28,059 nucleotides of DNA from the NCBI GenBank assembly GCA_034006265.1, contig JAVETB010000035.1, positions 1 through 28,059 on the forward strand. The letters run 5' to 3'. The notes under the pieces are model-generated. The model worked only from the letters and a program-made list of their open reading frames with translations, searched no databases and was not told the origin of the DNA. Made by a program: the position numbers and the translations under genes. Shown here piece by piece: positions 1 through 7,441 of the stretch. Position 1 is the first letter of the stretch; each line of letters opens with the position of its first letter. The DNA comes from Syntrophus sp034006265 (GTDB taxonomy: Bacteria; Desulfobacterota; Syntrophia; Syntrophales; Syntrophaceae).

Positions 1-497
1 ATGGCTATCCTCCTTATGAAAGTAATTGTCTTCGATCAACAATTATGAGGTTAACCATGATTCATCCAATTTACAACAGCGCAGTTTTCATCCTTCGTTG
101 TGCCCGTGTCGGGCATGGTGGTTCTTTCGATTCCAGTGCGGAGAGGTTTCAGCTTTTGATACATGATACCGTGTGGTAACGTCGGCCCATATTTTCGATA
201 TCCTTTGGTAAAATACATATGGCCGATATACCCGAAGCGATATTGCTCTTACATACAATCACAGGGGAGAAACATTTGTTCTGATTTTTCGCATGCTTTG
301 AAGCAAGCGTGGTTTGTCCTTTCGCGATCCTATTCGATACCCTTTGGTTTCGTGGGTATTCCCCAAGGGCAGGGAGGAAAGCCATCTTTTGTAAACCCTT
401 TGGGATAAACCATTTTCTTCCTGATGATGATCGGAATGTTGCCAAGGGGTGTCTTGCCAACTCAATCTCGGACTTTCTCCTGTTTCCAGAACTCCTC
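1..497. other. Stretch without a recognisable gene
   Basis: No convincing coding region was found on either strand. The short open frames that overlap here (about 68-103 codons) have no recognisable motif, no good ribosome site and composition like random translation. The plus-strand frame that enters from about 309 only becomes protein-like near 498, where the methyltransferase remnant begins. The part before 498 is probably unrelated sequence joined to that remnant. A degraded mobile element is possible, but I see no inverted-repeat ends. Confidence 0.4.
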
Positions 498-731
498 GCG
501 TCTTTCGGCCACCTTGGCTACGACGTCGTGGAAATGTTTCTGGCAGACCAAGACGGCTGGGACAGATACGACGCGGCCAAATGGCTCACCATGCGCCGAT
601 GGCTTGAAGCCAACCCCGGCGACGAGCTCGCGAAAGATGTTCAAGCCCAACTGACCTCGGAACCCGTGCGCTACGCCGCTTACACGCGTGAATCCCTGGG
701 CTGGGGTGTGTTCGCGTTGATGCCGCGGTGA
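498..731 (+). pseudogene. C-terminal remnant of a SAM-dependent methyltransferase
   Basis: About 77 codons in one frame read like the last quarter of a class I SAM-dependent methyltransferase of the type that ends in an acidic/aromatic segment and a GWGVF tail. Recognisable pieces are GYDVVEMFLADQDGWDRY, then a KWLTMRRWLEANPGDE segment, then SLGWGVFALMPR before the TGA. The SAM-binding Rossmann part (a GxGxG glycine loop) is absent upstream. The frame before 498 is not homologous-looking, so the gene has lost its 5' part by deletion or rearrangement. The remnant ends 48 bases before tag. Assignment to this family is from memory of its C-terminal pattern. A small intact protein is less likely because no start or ribosome site fits. 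Confidence 0.5.
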
Positions 732-779
732 TGCGTTGGCGCGTCTTAATGCAGGCGTTGGGCTTGCTGGGAGAACTGG

Positions 780-1397
780 ATGAAATGCAGATGTGAATGG
801 AGTGGAAACAATCCTCTTTACATGACTTACCATGATGAGGAGTGGGGTGTGCCTGCTCATGATGACCGGTACCTATTCGAAATGCTGCTCTTAGAAGGGG
901 CACAGGCAGGACTGAGTTGGTTGACTATACTCAAAAAGCGAGAGAACTACCGAAAATCTTTCCATTCCTTTGATCCTGAAAAAGTAGCCGCTTATTCTGA
1001 GCGGGATGTCCAGCGCTTGCTCACCAACCCCGGCATCGTACGGAACCGCCTCAAAATAGAATCGGCGATCAAGAACGCACGGGGTGTACTAAAGATAAAA
1101 GAGGAGTATGGAACACTGGCCGCATTTCTCTGGCAGTATGTGAACGGAACGCCCTATCAGAATAACTGGAAATCGATGGCGGAACTCCCGGCACGGACTT
1201 ATCAATCAGACGCGATGAGCAAGGACCTGAAACGCCGCGGGTTCAACTTCGTTGGTTCAACGATCTGCTATTCATTTATGCAGGCGGTCGGCATGGTGAA
1301 TGACCACGTCGTTTACTGTTTTCGCCATGCCGAAGTGAAGCAAATGGCCCGGCAAATCAATACAGCGGATCGGCTGGCTGCGCCTGCCCCCCGCTGA
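780..1397 (+). CDS. tag: DNA-3-methyladenine glycosylase I
   Basis: Base-excision repair enzyme that removes 3-methyladenine from alkylated DNA in the cytoplasm; 205 aa, slightly longer than the E. coli protein of about 187 aa. The sequence matches the Tag family along its length. Residues equivalent to the zinc-snap ligands are Cys5, His18, His176 and Cys180, seen in the contexts CEW, TYHDEEWG and NDHVVYC. Tyr17, Glu39 and Trp47 match the base-binding pocket residues, within LLLEGAQAGLSW. The strongly conserved GFNFVGSTICYSFMQAVGMVNDH segment also corresponds (positions 154-176). The start at 780 is preceded by GGGAG at 769-773. The last 20 residues are a non-conserved tail. The upstream neighbour is a methyltransferase remnant, and the toxin-antitoxin promoter lies just downstream. 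The gene looks intact and stands alone. Confidence 0.95.
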   Translation: MKCRCEWSGNNPLYMTYHDEEWGVPAHDDRYLFEMLLLEGAQAGLSWLTILKKRENYRKSFHSFDPEKVAAYSERDVQRLLTNPGIVRNRLKIESAIKNARGVLKIKEEYGTLAAFLWQYVNGTPYQNNWKSMAELPARTYQSDAMSKDLKRRGFNFVGSTICYSFMQAVGMVNDHVVYCFRHAEVKQMARQINTADRLAAPAPR

Positions 1398-1420
1398 TTT
1401 CCACGTTCGCTATAAAATAG

Positions 1421-1449
1421 TTGCCGCAATAACGCTATGGCGATATAGT
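1421..1449 (+). promoter_or_regulatory. Candidate sigma-70 promoter and operator of the toxin-antitoxin pair
   Basis: A TTGCCG -35 box (1421-1426) and a TATAGT -10 box (1444-1449) are separated by exactly 17 bases, 26 bases before the antitoxin ATG. An imperfect palindrome, CTATGGCGATATAG (1435-1448), covers the spacer and the -10 box. Ribbon-helix-helix antitoxins usually autorepress from such a position, so this is a plausible operator. That regulatory role is inferred. Confidence 0.5.
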
Positions 1450-1474
1450 GAAATAACGTTAAGGAGGTCATATT

Positions 1475-1709
1475 ATGAGCACTGCGGCAACGAGAGCGAC
1501 GGTATATTTAGACCCGGAATTACCCAAAGCACTCAGATTGAAGGCTGCTGAAACAGCCCAGTCTTTATCAAAGTTAGTCAATGATGCTATTAGTGAGTCT
1601 CTTGCAGAAGACGCGGAAGACATCGCGGCCATTTGAAGAAAGGGCAAAAGAGCCGCTGATCAGCTATGAAGCTATGATTAAGAGGCTTAAAAAAGATGGG
1701 CGAATATAA
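1475..1709 (+). pseudogene. Ribbon-helix-helix (CopG-like) antitoxin, frameshifted
   Basis: From the ATG at 1475, preceded by AAGGAGG at 1461-1467, the frame encodes 53 residues and stops at 1636. The first part matches short RHH antitoxins: a TRATVYLDPEL strand, ALRLKAAETAQSLSKLVNDA helices, then SLAEDAEDIAA. Directly after the stop, the next frame continues the expected tail (FEERAKEPLISYEAMIKRL and KKDGRI) and ends with TAA at 1709. A single extra base around 1628-1633 would explain the break. The restored protein would be about 77 aa and would overlap the toxin start at 1696 by 14 bases, the usual layout of such pairs. The DNA-binding part survives in the 53-residue product. The toxin-neutralising tail would be lost unless a frameshift occurs during translation or the extra base is a sequencing error. 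Confidence 0.75.
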
Positions 1710-2079
1710 AATCCTCTTTAAAGAATCCGTTGAAAAAGACCTTCGCTCAATCCCCAAAAAAGATTTAAAGAAAATTCTCTTACGCATTCAAATGCTTGCG
1801 AAAGATCCGAAACCTCCGGGCCATGGTAAACTTACGGGACAAGAGAAGTATCGTATTCGCCAAGGCACATACAGAACTAGATATTCCATTCAAGATCAGG
1901 AGCTTACGGTGTGGGTAGTCAAAGTTGGGCATCGCGGGAGGGGGGTATCTGAATGGTCTATTTCTTACCGGGCAAGTTCTTGTACGAGCAGAGCCGAAGA
2001 TGTGGGGACCCCACCGTTTCGTCATCGAATCCTCGGACGGATGGGCAAATGCAAGCGGACGACACATCTGGTCGAGTAA
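1696..2079 (+). CDS. RelE/ParE-superfamily toxin with an altered C terminus
   Basis: The first ~78 residues are a standard RelE-type mRNA interferase or ParE-fold toxin: IPKKDLKKILLRIQMLAKDP helices, GHGKLTGQEKYRIRQGTYRTRYSI, then the closing strand VWVVKVGHR. Family members normally end a few residues later with a tail such as xxVY. Here a run of six G (1940-1945) is followed by about 45 unrelated residues that run into the next gene's upstream region, for 127 aa in total. The family is usually 85-95 aa. The C-terminal Tyr/Arg region that contributes to catalysis in RelE is therefore absent or replaced, probably by an indel in the G run. The gene overlaps the 3' end of the frameshifted antitoxin. 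Whether it is still toxic cannot be told from the sequence. A damaged toxin would explain how the cell tolerates a damaged antitoxin. Confidence 0.75.
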   Translation: MGEYKILFKESVEKDLRSIPKKDLKKILLRIQMLAKDPKPPGHGKLTGQEKYRIRQGTYRTRYSIQDQELTVWVVKVGHRGRGVSEWSISYRASSCTSRAEDVGTPPFRHRILGRMGKCKRTTHLVE

Positions 2080-3737
2080 CCCGAGACAGCAGTGAGGATA
2101 AGTCGAACTGCAAAACATCAGAGAATCGCTCACGACCCGCCGGTAACAAAAGGAAGCCGCGAAGCTGCGTTCGGCAGCCGCCTCGCCTTCATGCAGGCCG
2201 CAGACATGAACATCCAGGATTATCCGGCCGGGCTTGCCAACGGCAACCACCGGCAGCGCCAACAATCGATCACGGAGGGACTCCTCGACATCGAAGGCAG
2301 TTCCTGGTTCGAATTTGGGGCCTTGCCTGGTCTCGACCGGCCAGACTCATCTACGCCACGTTCTTTTTCTGCGCAGTCTTCACGTTCACCTCAGTTGCTG
2401 CCCAACCGTTAAACGGTGGAGAGGATAAGCCGGTGCCGGCGAAAGCGCCTGACGGCAAACCCGACTCCCCAGGTAAAGTCGAAGTCCAACCCGTCGCCAA
2501 GGATGACGAGATCAGGCAGCGAATCGCGGATATTCTTAAAACGACAAGCTGGTTCGGCGAGCCCAAGGTCACTGTCCAGGAAGGAATCGTTTTCCTGAAA
2601 GGAACGACGGAAAACGATGAATTCAAGCAATGGGCCGGTGATTTAGCGAAAAATACGGAGGGCGTGGTTGCAGTCGTCAATCAAATCAAAGTGGCCCCCA
2701 CCGCGATTTGGGATTTCGATCCAACCTTTCAGGTACTGAAGGATCTTGCACGCGGATTCGTTCGTTTACTGCCCCTGATCGTGGTAGCGCTGGTCGTGAT
2801 CGCTATTTCATGGATCTTCGCCAGGTTAACGGAGTACTTACTGCGTCGCGGGCTTCTGGCTCGATCTCTCAGCCACCTTTTACGCGAAGTAATGGCCCGG
2901 ACTGGCGGCATGCTTGTAATGCTCGCCGGCCTTTACCTTGTGCTCCGCATCGCTGGGCTCACGCAACTCGCGCTTACGGTGGTGGGCGGCACAGGTCTGA
3001 TTGGCTTGGTATTGGGCATCGCATTCCGCGAAATCACCGAGAATTTTCTCGCCAGTCTCTTTCTAAGCTTGCAGCAACCGTTTCGTGAGGGCGATCTGGT
3101 AGAAGTGGCGGGCGTGACGGGTTACGTTCAGCGGCTGACCTCTCGCACGACTGTTCTGATGACACTCGACGGCAATCAAGCGCAAGTCCCCAATTCGACC
3201 GTCTTCAAAAGCACGATCCGGAACTTCACAAGCAATCCCAATCGCCGCGATGATTTCATCGTGGGTATCGGCTACGACGATTCCATCCCTTTTGCCCAGG
3301 AAGTCGCCTTGAAGGTGCTCGCCGAACATCCGGCCGTTTTGGATGAGCCCGAACCTTTGGTCCTCGTGGAAAACCTTGGACCGTCCACGGTAAACCTACG
3401 TGTTTATTTCTGGCTCGATGGCGGTCAACACAGCTGGTTGAAAGTGAAATCGTCCGTCATTCGGCTCGTCAAACGGGCCTTCCAGGATTCGGGAATCTCG
3501 CTGCCGGATGAGGCTCGTGAAGTCACCTTCCCTCACGGGGTGCCTGTACGCATGATGGAAAACGAAGGGGCTGCGGAACCAGCCATGGCAAAGCCGACCG
3601 CCGAGCCCGAAACAGTCGCGACCAAGGCGGAAGCTAGCCTGCAAAGCGAAGCCGAGGAAATCAAAGAACAGGCGCGCAGATCTTGGACCCCTGGGGAGAA
3701 TCTCTTAACTTCATCGTCGTCTGCGGATGACAGTTGA
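1953..3737 (+). CDS. Mechanosensitive ion channel (MscS family) with BON domain
   Basis: Membrane channel of the MscS family that would open on membrane tension and release solutes during hypo-osmotic shock. Residue numbers count from the ATG at 1953. A hydrophobic signal-like segment lies at about 132-150 (ends SVAAQ). A BON domain, thought to bind membrane or peptidoglycan, follows at about 184-248. Transmembrane helices lie near 271-290, 317-336 and 340-360. The glycine-rich pore helix and beta domain are at about 343-425, with the VPNS motif at 412-415. The C-terminal alpha-beta domain runs to about 530, followed by an acidic/alanine-rich tail. The start is unclear. The 1953 ATG follows GGGAGGGGGG with good spacing and another in-frame ATG is at 2049, but residues 1-115 look like non-coding translation. 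No ATG, GTG or TTG lies just before the signal segment, so the native 5' end may be rearranged. Confidence 0.85.
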   Translation: MVYFLPGKFLYEQSRRCGDPTVSSSNPRTDGQMQADDTSGRVTRDSSEDKSNCKTSENRSRPAGNKRKPRSCVRQPPRLHAGRRHEHPGLSGRACQRQPPAAPTIDHGGTPRHRRQFLVRIWGLAWSRPARLIYATFFFCAVFTFTSVAAQPLNGGEDKPVPAKAPDGKPDSPGKVEVQPVAKDDEIRQRIADILKTTSWFGEPKVTVQEGIVFLKGTTENDEFKQWAGDLAKNTEGVVAVVNQIKVAPTAIWDFDPTFQVLKDLARGFVRLLPLIVVALVVIAISWIFARLTEYLLRRGLLARSLSHLLREVMARTGGMLVMLAGLYLVLRIAGLTQLALTVVGGTGLIGLVLGIAFREITENFLASLFLSLQQPFREGDLVEVAGVTGYVQRLTSRTTVLMTLDGNQAQVPNSTVFKSTIRNFTSNPNRRDDFIVGIGYDDSIPFAQEVALKVLAEHPAVLDEPEPLVLVENLGPSTVNLRVYFWLDGGQHSWLKVKSSVIRLVKRAFQDSGISLPDEAREVTFPHGVPVRMMENEGAAEPAMAKPTAEPETVATKAEASLQSEAEEIKEQARRSWTPGENLLTSSSSADDS

Positions 3738-3824
3738 AGGCGCATGAGGGTCGATCCAAGAGGGTGCTGAATCCGCATGGGAATCGATGAAGTCTGCTTT
3801 CAGCGGCGCAGCGGCTAATGTGCC

Positions 3825-3830
3825 AGGAGG
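3825..3830 (+). promoter_or_regulatory. Ribosome binding site that fixes the DUF2254 start
   Basis: AGGAGG lies seven bases before the ATG at 3838. The upstream in-frame ATG at 3787 has no comparable site and would add 17 residues without membrane or family character. The 3838 start is therefore preferred. Confidence 0.65.
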
Positions 3831-3837
3831 GCCGAAG

Positions 3838-5109
3838 ATGTGGGATAACCTGAGCTTCGTCATCAAGCGTCTCCGTGAGCGGTTATGGGTCAAGCCGCTC
3901 ATCGTATGTGTGTTGTCCATTGGCACAGTTTTTCTTGCAAATCTCATGGACATGGCCGAACTCGGCCATTTGCTGCCGGAGATCACGAAGGAATCGGCCG
4001 AAACTTTACTCAAGATCATGGCGTCGAGCATGTTGATGATGGCCACGTTCGCCGTGGCCTCCATGGTGGCCGCATATGCGTCGGCAAGTAGTACCGCGAC
4101 GCCCCGCTCTTTTCCGCTGATCATCGCCGATGACGTTTCGCAGAATGCGCTCTCGGTGTTCATCGGCGCCTTTATCTACAGCGTGGTCGCGCTCGTTGCG
4201 CTAATGAACGGGCTTTATGGTGGAAGGACCAGTCAGTTTATCCTGTTCTCCCTGACAATAGTTGTGCTCGCAGTCATCATTATCACCTTCATCTGGTGGG
4301 TCGATAACATCGCCCGGCTCGGCCGGCTGGGACATACGATTGACAAGGTGGAAGCGGCAGCCGCGGAGGCGATTCGGAAGCGGCAGTCGGCACCGCGCCT
4401 TGGGGGCGTCGCGGCGTTCAGTCCCCCAGATGCCCCAGATGGGGGCCGGACGGTCTTTGGAAAAGCCATCGGTTACGTACAGCGTGTTGACACCGCCGCG
4501 TTGCAGGCGCGTGCGGTGGAGTCGCAACTGAGAATTGTTGTGGCGGCATTGCCCGGCACCTTTTGCACGCCAAACCGCCCTGTCGCGTGGGTCATCCGGG
4601 AAGCATCAGGCAGTGTGTCCGACGAGGACGCCGAAGCAATCGCTGCCACGTTCGTGATTGGTGGCTCGAGGGTTTTTGATCAGGATCCGAGGTTTGGACT
4701 GGTGGTCCTTTCGGAGATCGCCAGCCGTGCGCTTTCACCCGCAGTCAATGATCCGGGGACCGCCATCGACGTCACGGGCACACTTGTCCGCCTGTTCGTA
4801 ATGTGGGACGAGTGTGGCAAGGAGGGTGACGTTTCCACGGTGCAGTTCGACCGCGTTGCGGTGCCGGAATTGTCCGTGGCAGACATGTTCGACGACGCTT
4901 TTACCGGGATCGCCCGAGACGGTGCGGGTAATGTCGAAGTGGTCATACGGCTGCTCAAGGCCCTCAAAGCGCTTGCCGCGGCCGAGGACCCTGCGATGCG
5001 CGACAACGCGTTGCGGCACGCCCGTCTCGCGCAGGTTCGCGCCGAGAAGGTACTGAAGGTTCCCGAGGATCTCGCAGCCGTACGAAAGGTAGCCAGGTTT
5101 GCGGTGTAA
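3838..5109 (+). CDS. DUF2254 family membrane protein
   Basis: Predicted inner-membrane protein of 423 aa and unknown function; the family is usually about 400-450 aa. The N-terminal part has four hydrophobic helices near residues 20-37, 61-81, 104-124 and 134-154. A soluble C-terminal half follows. The family signature is clear at about 279-307: FDQDPRFGLVVLSEIASRAL and then SPAVNDPGTA, with the invariant ALSPxxNDPxTA core. The start at 3838 is chosen because of the ribosome site at 3825-3830; an alternative start is 3787. It lies 100 bases after the MscS gene on the same strand, so the two may be co-transcribed. Its role in ion transport or membrane stress is only suggested by that neighbour. 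Confidence 0.85.
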   Translation: MWDNLSFVIKRLRERLWVKPLIVCVLSIGTVFLANLMDMAELGHLLPEITKESAETLLKIMASSMLMMATFAVASMVAAYASASSTATPRSFPLIIADDVSQNALSVFIGAFIYSVVALVALMNGLYGGRTSQFILFSLTIVVLAVIIITFIWWVDNIARLGRLGHTIDKVEAAAAEAIRKRQSAPRLGGVAAFSPPDAPDGGRTVFGKAIGYVQRVDTAALQARAVESQLRIVVAALPGTFCTPNRPVAWVIREASGSVSDEDAEAIAATFVIGGSRVFDQDPRFGLVVLSEIASRALSPAVNDPGTAIDVTGTLVRLFVMWDECGKEGDVSTVQFDRVAVPELSVADMFDDAFTGIARDGAGNVEVVIRLLKALKALAAAEDPAMRDNALRHARLAQVRAEKVLKVPEDLAAVRKVARFAV

Positions 5110-5368
5110 CGGAAAAGGCCGATCCAAGCGGTGAACCGGAGCGGTCCAAAAATTGGTTCCCAATCATTCTTCCAGCTTTCTAGTTCTTCTTTGGGATGCT
5201 TATCTAGAATAGATTACATAAGCAGAAATGTCCTAAATGTAATTCTTTTTTCTTTGTTCAGACGGTTTCCAAGGACAAATAGACACCATCCAGCAGCATT
5301 AGTTTCCCCGCGCAAAGGAAGTGTCAAAACTGTGGGCTTACTTTGTACAGATAAGAACCATATATCTT
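5110..5368. other. Stretch without a recognisable gene
   Basis: This AT-richer segment lies between the DUF2254 gene and the intron remnant. No coding frame with family resemblance and no clear terminator was seen. A short frame ends in KCQNCGLTLYR, a CxxC pattern that could be a transposase scrap, but it is too short to call. Confidence 0.35.
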
Positions 5369-5655
5369 ATCGGGTAGCCGGGAATTTTTCACTCCCGGTC
5401 CCCACACCGCCCGACACGCGGAAAATCCGGGTCAGCTCTTTAACCCTTCGCATGTTGTGCTGACTTACCCGGAGACTCGGCCTTTAGTGCTGTTTCTATT
5501 CGTCAGCTCGTGGCTTTGCGCTCCGGCTTCCTTCGAACGGCCCTCGCTGTTCCGCCCTTGCCTTCGGCCAGTATCTGTGTCACTGTATAAACCATTGACA
5601 GGATTCACATACAGGAGACTTTCATCCCATAAGTTCACGCCCATGCCGGGCGTAC
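5369..5655 (-). mobile_element. Remnant of an ORF-less group II intron, probably class C
   Basis: Read on the minus strand, the segment begins GTACGCCCGGCATGGGCGTG, close to the GTGCG start and first stem of bacterial group II introns. It continues with the domain I signatures GATGAAAGTC, GGCCGAAGGCAAGGGC, GCTGACGAAT and GCACTAAAGGCCGAGTCTCC. At the other end are a degraded domain V-like hairpin, then GGCGGTGTGGGGACC and a domain VI-like hairpin. The latter has CCGGGA and TCCCGG arms (plus-strand 5378-5383 and 5393-5398) and is followed by CTACCCGAT with the likely branch A. At about 290 bases, with no reverse transcriptase and large parts of domains I-IV missing, it is much shorter than a functional intron, and its first bases are mutated (GTACG). 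It is therefore a dead copy. The exact 3' end is uncertain by several bases. Identification is by remembered consensus only. Confidence 0.5.
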
Positions 5656-5662
5656 AAAACCG

Positions 5663-5715
5663 CATCATAACCGGTTGGCAAAACCGCTGCGCTCCTTTGC
5701 CAACCGGTTATGATG
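5663..5715. repeat. Perfect 20-bp inverted repeat (hairpin) beside the intron remnant
   Basis: The arms at 5663-5682 and 5696-5715 are perfectly complementary, with a 13-base loop. On the minus strand the hairpin is followed by GCGGTTTT, resembling a weak intrinsic terminator, and then by the intron remnant. Class C group II introns are known to insert just after terminator-like stem-loops, so this is the likely target site. On the plus strand no T-run follows. Confidence 0.7.
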
Positions 5716-5786
5716 AGCGTTAGCCAGGAAAGGCGGATAGTAGCGCGGCTACGCCGTCGCCACCGTATCCCTCAGCGGAGAAAGGC

Positions 5787-6644
5787 ATGACCTGGACACT
5801 GATACCCATACTGGTGATGGTCGCGATGATCATCGCACTTCGGCTGGCTGCTTGGTGGGGGCTGCACCTAGTCTTCCGCCTTTTCAGCAAGTCGAAGACG
5901 GTTCTCAAGCAAGTCCAGGTTATCAACGATATTTCTGGACTTGGTTCGAGGATCAGGGTGTCGTTTCCTGAGACGACCAGGTTATTACTTGCGCGGCTGA
6001 CGCCGAGCCGGTATACCGGCCTTCCCTTGACGCTCATTGTGATCGCCGCGCTCTACATCGCCGCCTTGCTTGGGGGGCTGGTCGAGGAGCTGTTGGAAGC
6101 GGACAAGCTCGTCCGCCTCGATGAAGATATTAATCAACGAATTGGCCCAATTCGCACAGATGGCATGATCACCGTTTTCATCTGGATCACTGATATTGGC
6201 GGATCAGCCGCCCTGGTAGCCGTGGCGCTTGTGACCACCGGTCTCTTGTGGGCGCACTACCGCAGACACATGATTGCTCCGCTATGGCTGACCATTCTCG
6301 GATCGCAGATCACCACTTATGCAGGGAAGTTCGTGCTGGCGCGACAACGACCGGAGTTCGTGACGGAGGTTGCCGCTATTACACCTTCGTTTCCCAGCGG
6401 CCATGCAACGAGCGCAATGGCGGTATATGGTTTCATCGCCTATATTGTTGCCAGGGATCTTATGACGACGCGGCAGCGCTTCGAGCTGATCTACTGGACA
6501 GCTGTTCTCATCGGCCTGATCGGCTTCAGCCGAATGTTACTGGGCCTGCACTATGCCAGTGATGTTGCTGCGGGATTCCTTGTCGGTGGATTCTGGCTGC
6601 TGTTTGGGTCTGCCCTCGCGGAGTACAAGCACCGCCAGCACTAA
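5787..6644 (+). CDS. PAP2-family membrane phosphatase
   Basis: Integral membrane phosphatase of the PAP2 / acid phosphatase superfamily, 285 aa. It probably acts on a lipid phosphate such as undecaprenyl pyrophosphate or phosphatidic acid on the outer face of the inner membrane. The three catalytic motifs are present: KX6RP as KFVLARQRP (181-189), PSGH as SFPSGHATS (201-209, His206 the proton donor) and SRX5HX3D as SRMLLGLHYASD (248-259, His255 the nucleophile). Hydrophobic helices lie near 5-22, 80-98, 127-155, 164-180, 209-222, 235-248 and 259-274. The N-terminal ~75 residues, with one helix and a polar stretch, come before the usual PAP2 fold. The ATG at 5787 is preceded by GGAGAAAGG. It belongs to a loose cluster of three membrane genes, interrupted upstream by the intron remnant. 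Substrate specificity cannot be assigned. Confidence 0.88.
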   Translation: MTWTLIPILVMVAMIIALRLAAWWGLHLVFRLFSKSKTVLKQVQVINDISGLGSRIRVSFPETTRLLLARLTPSRYTGLPLTLIVIAALYIAALLGGLVEELLEADKLVRLDEDINQRIGPIRTDGMITVFIWITDIGGSAALVAVALVTTGLLWAHYRRHMIAPLWLTILGSQITTYAGKFVLARQRPEFVTEVAAITPSFPSGHATSAMAVYGFIAYIVARDLMTTRQRFELIYWTAVLIGLIGFSRMLLGLHYASDVAAGFLVGGFWLLFGSALAEYKHRQH

Positions 6645-6706
6645 ACGGCTGATCTCAACGCCATGCGCTCGGACAGGAATTCCGCTGCGCACCATTAGGA
6701 ACATGG

Positions 6707-7402
6707 ATGTCGACTAAGAAACCGCTGCATTCCTGGGATGTAACCTGCCGGGAAGCCGTGGCCATTCAGCAGGTGCTTCGGAAAAAGTTGATCCTTTGTG
6801 ACGATGAACTCCCTGCACCGGTCCGTTGGATTGCCGGGGCGGACATTTCGTATTCCAGGGGCGATGACCGTTTTTTCGGGGTTGTCGTGATGCTTTCTTA
6901 TCCCTCGATGGAAATGACTGAAATATCGGCCTTCTCCGCTCGCGTCTCTTTTCCCTATGTTCCCGGTTTGCTGAGTTTCCGTGAGGGGCCGATATTGCTG
7001 AAGGCCTTTGAAAAGCTGAAACAGCGTCCAGATATCGTCTTGTTCGACGGTCAGGGCATTGCTCACCCGCGCGGCATCGGCCTGGCTTCCCACATGGGGC
7101 TTTTCCTGGATCTCCCGACGATCGGCTGCGCAAAAACGAAACTGTTCGGAAGTTACGGCGAAGTGGGAGCGGAAAGGGGCAGCTTCACGGATCTGTACCA
7201 CGGGGATTCCGTCATCGGCGCCGTCGTGCGGACCAAAAGCAGGGTTAAGCCTGTTTTCGTCTCCCAGGGGCACCGGATCGGCCTGAAGCGGTCCATCGAG
7301 GTTGTTCTGGCATGCTGCAAGGGATATCGCCTTCCGGAACCTGTCCGCCAGGCCCATCTGGCCGTAAACAGGCTCAGGGCGGAAGCAGCCGCCCGGGATT
7401 AG
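6707..7402 (+). CDS. nfi: Endonuclease V (deoxyinosine 3' endonuclease)
   Basis: DNA repair nuclease that cuts the second phosphodiester bond 3' of deoxyinosine arising from adenine deamination; 231 aa, a typical length. The metal-binding residues are present: Asp46 (AGADISYS), Glu93 (PGLLSFREGP) and Asp114 (LFDGQGIAHPR). The wedge-like FPYVPG (82-87) and the GCAKTKLFG lysine motif (140-148) are also present. The C-terminal VSQGHRIGL segment (185-193) is conserved in the family. The start at 6707 follows AGGA at 6697-6700; an overlapping ATG at 6703 is out of frame. It is a single gene, convergent with the response regulator operon 40 bases downstream. Together with tag, the window encodes two independent base-damage repair enzymes, but they are 5 kb apart and not in one operon. 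Confidence 0.95.
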   Translation: MSTKKPLHSWDVTCREAVAIQQVLRKKLILCDDELPAPVRWIAGADISYSRGDDRFFGVVVMLSYPSMEMTEISAFSARVSFPYVPGLLSFREGPILLKAFEKLKQRPDIVLFDGQGIAHPRGIGLASHMGLFLDLPTIGCAKTKLFGSYGEVGAERGSFTDLYHGDSVIGAVVRTKSRVKPVFVSQGHRIGLKRSIEVVLACCKGYRLPEPVRQAHLAVNRLRAEAAARD

Positions 7403-7441
7403 AAACGGCTTTCCGGACAGGCTGAAGAGACGCAGGAAATG

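Noticed and set aside
149..465. Overlapping short frames on both strands at the left end
   Set aside because: No motif, no start context, and mutually overlapping frames typical of non-coding sequence.
2306..2314. GGTTCGAAT, resembling a tRNA T-loop
   Set aside because: The flanking bases do not form the T-stem, and no anticodon arm or acceptor stem is found.
2092..2412. Plus-strand frame of 106 codons before the MscS domain
   Set aside because: Overlaps the MscS frame and signal segment; no motif or ribosome site.
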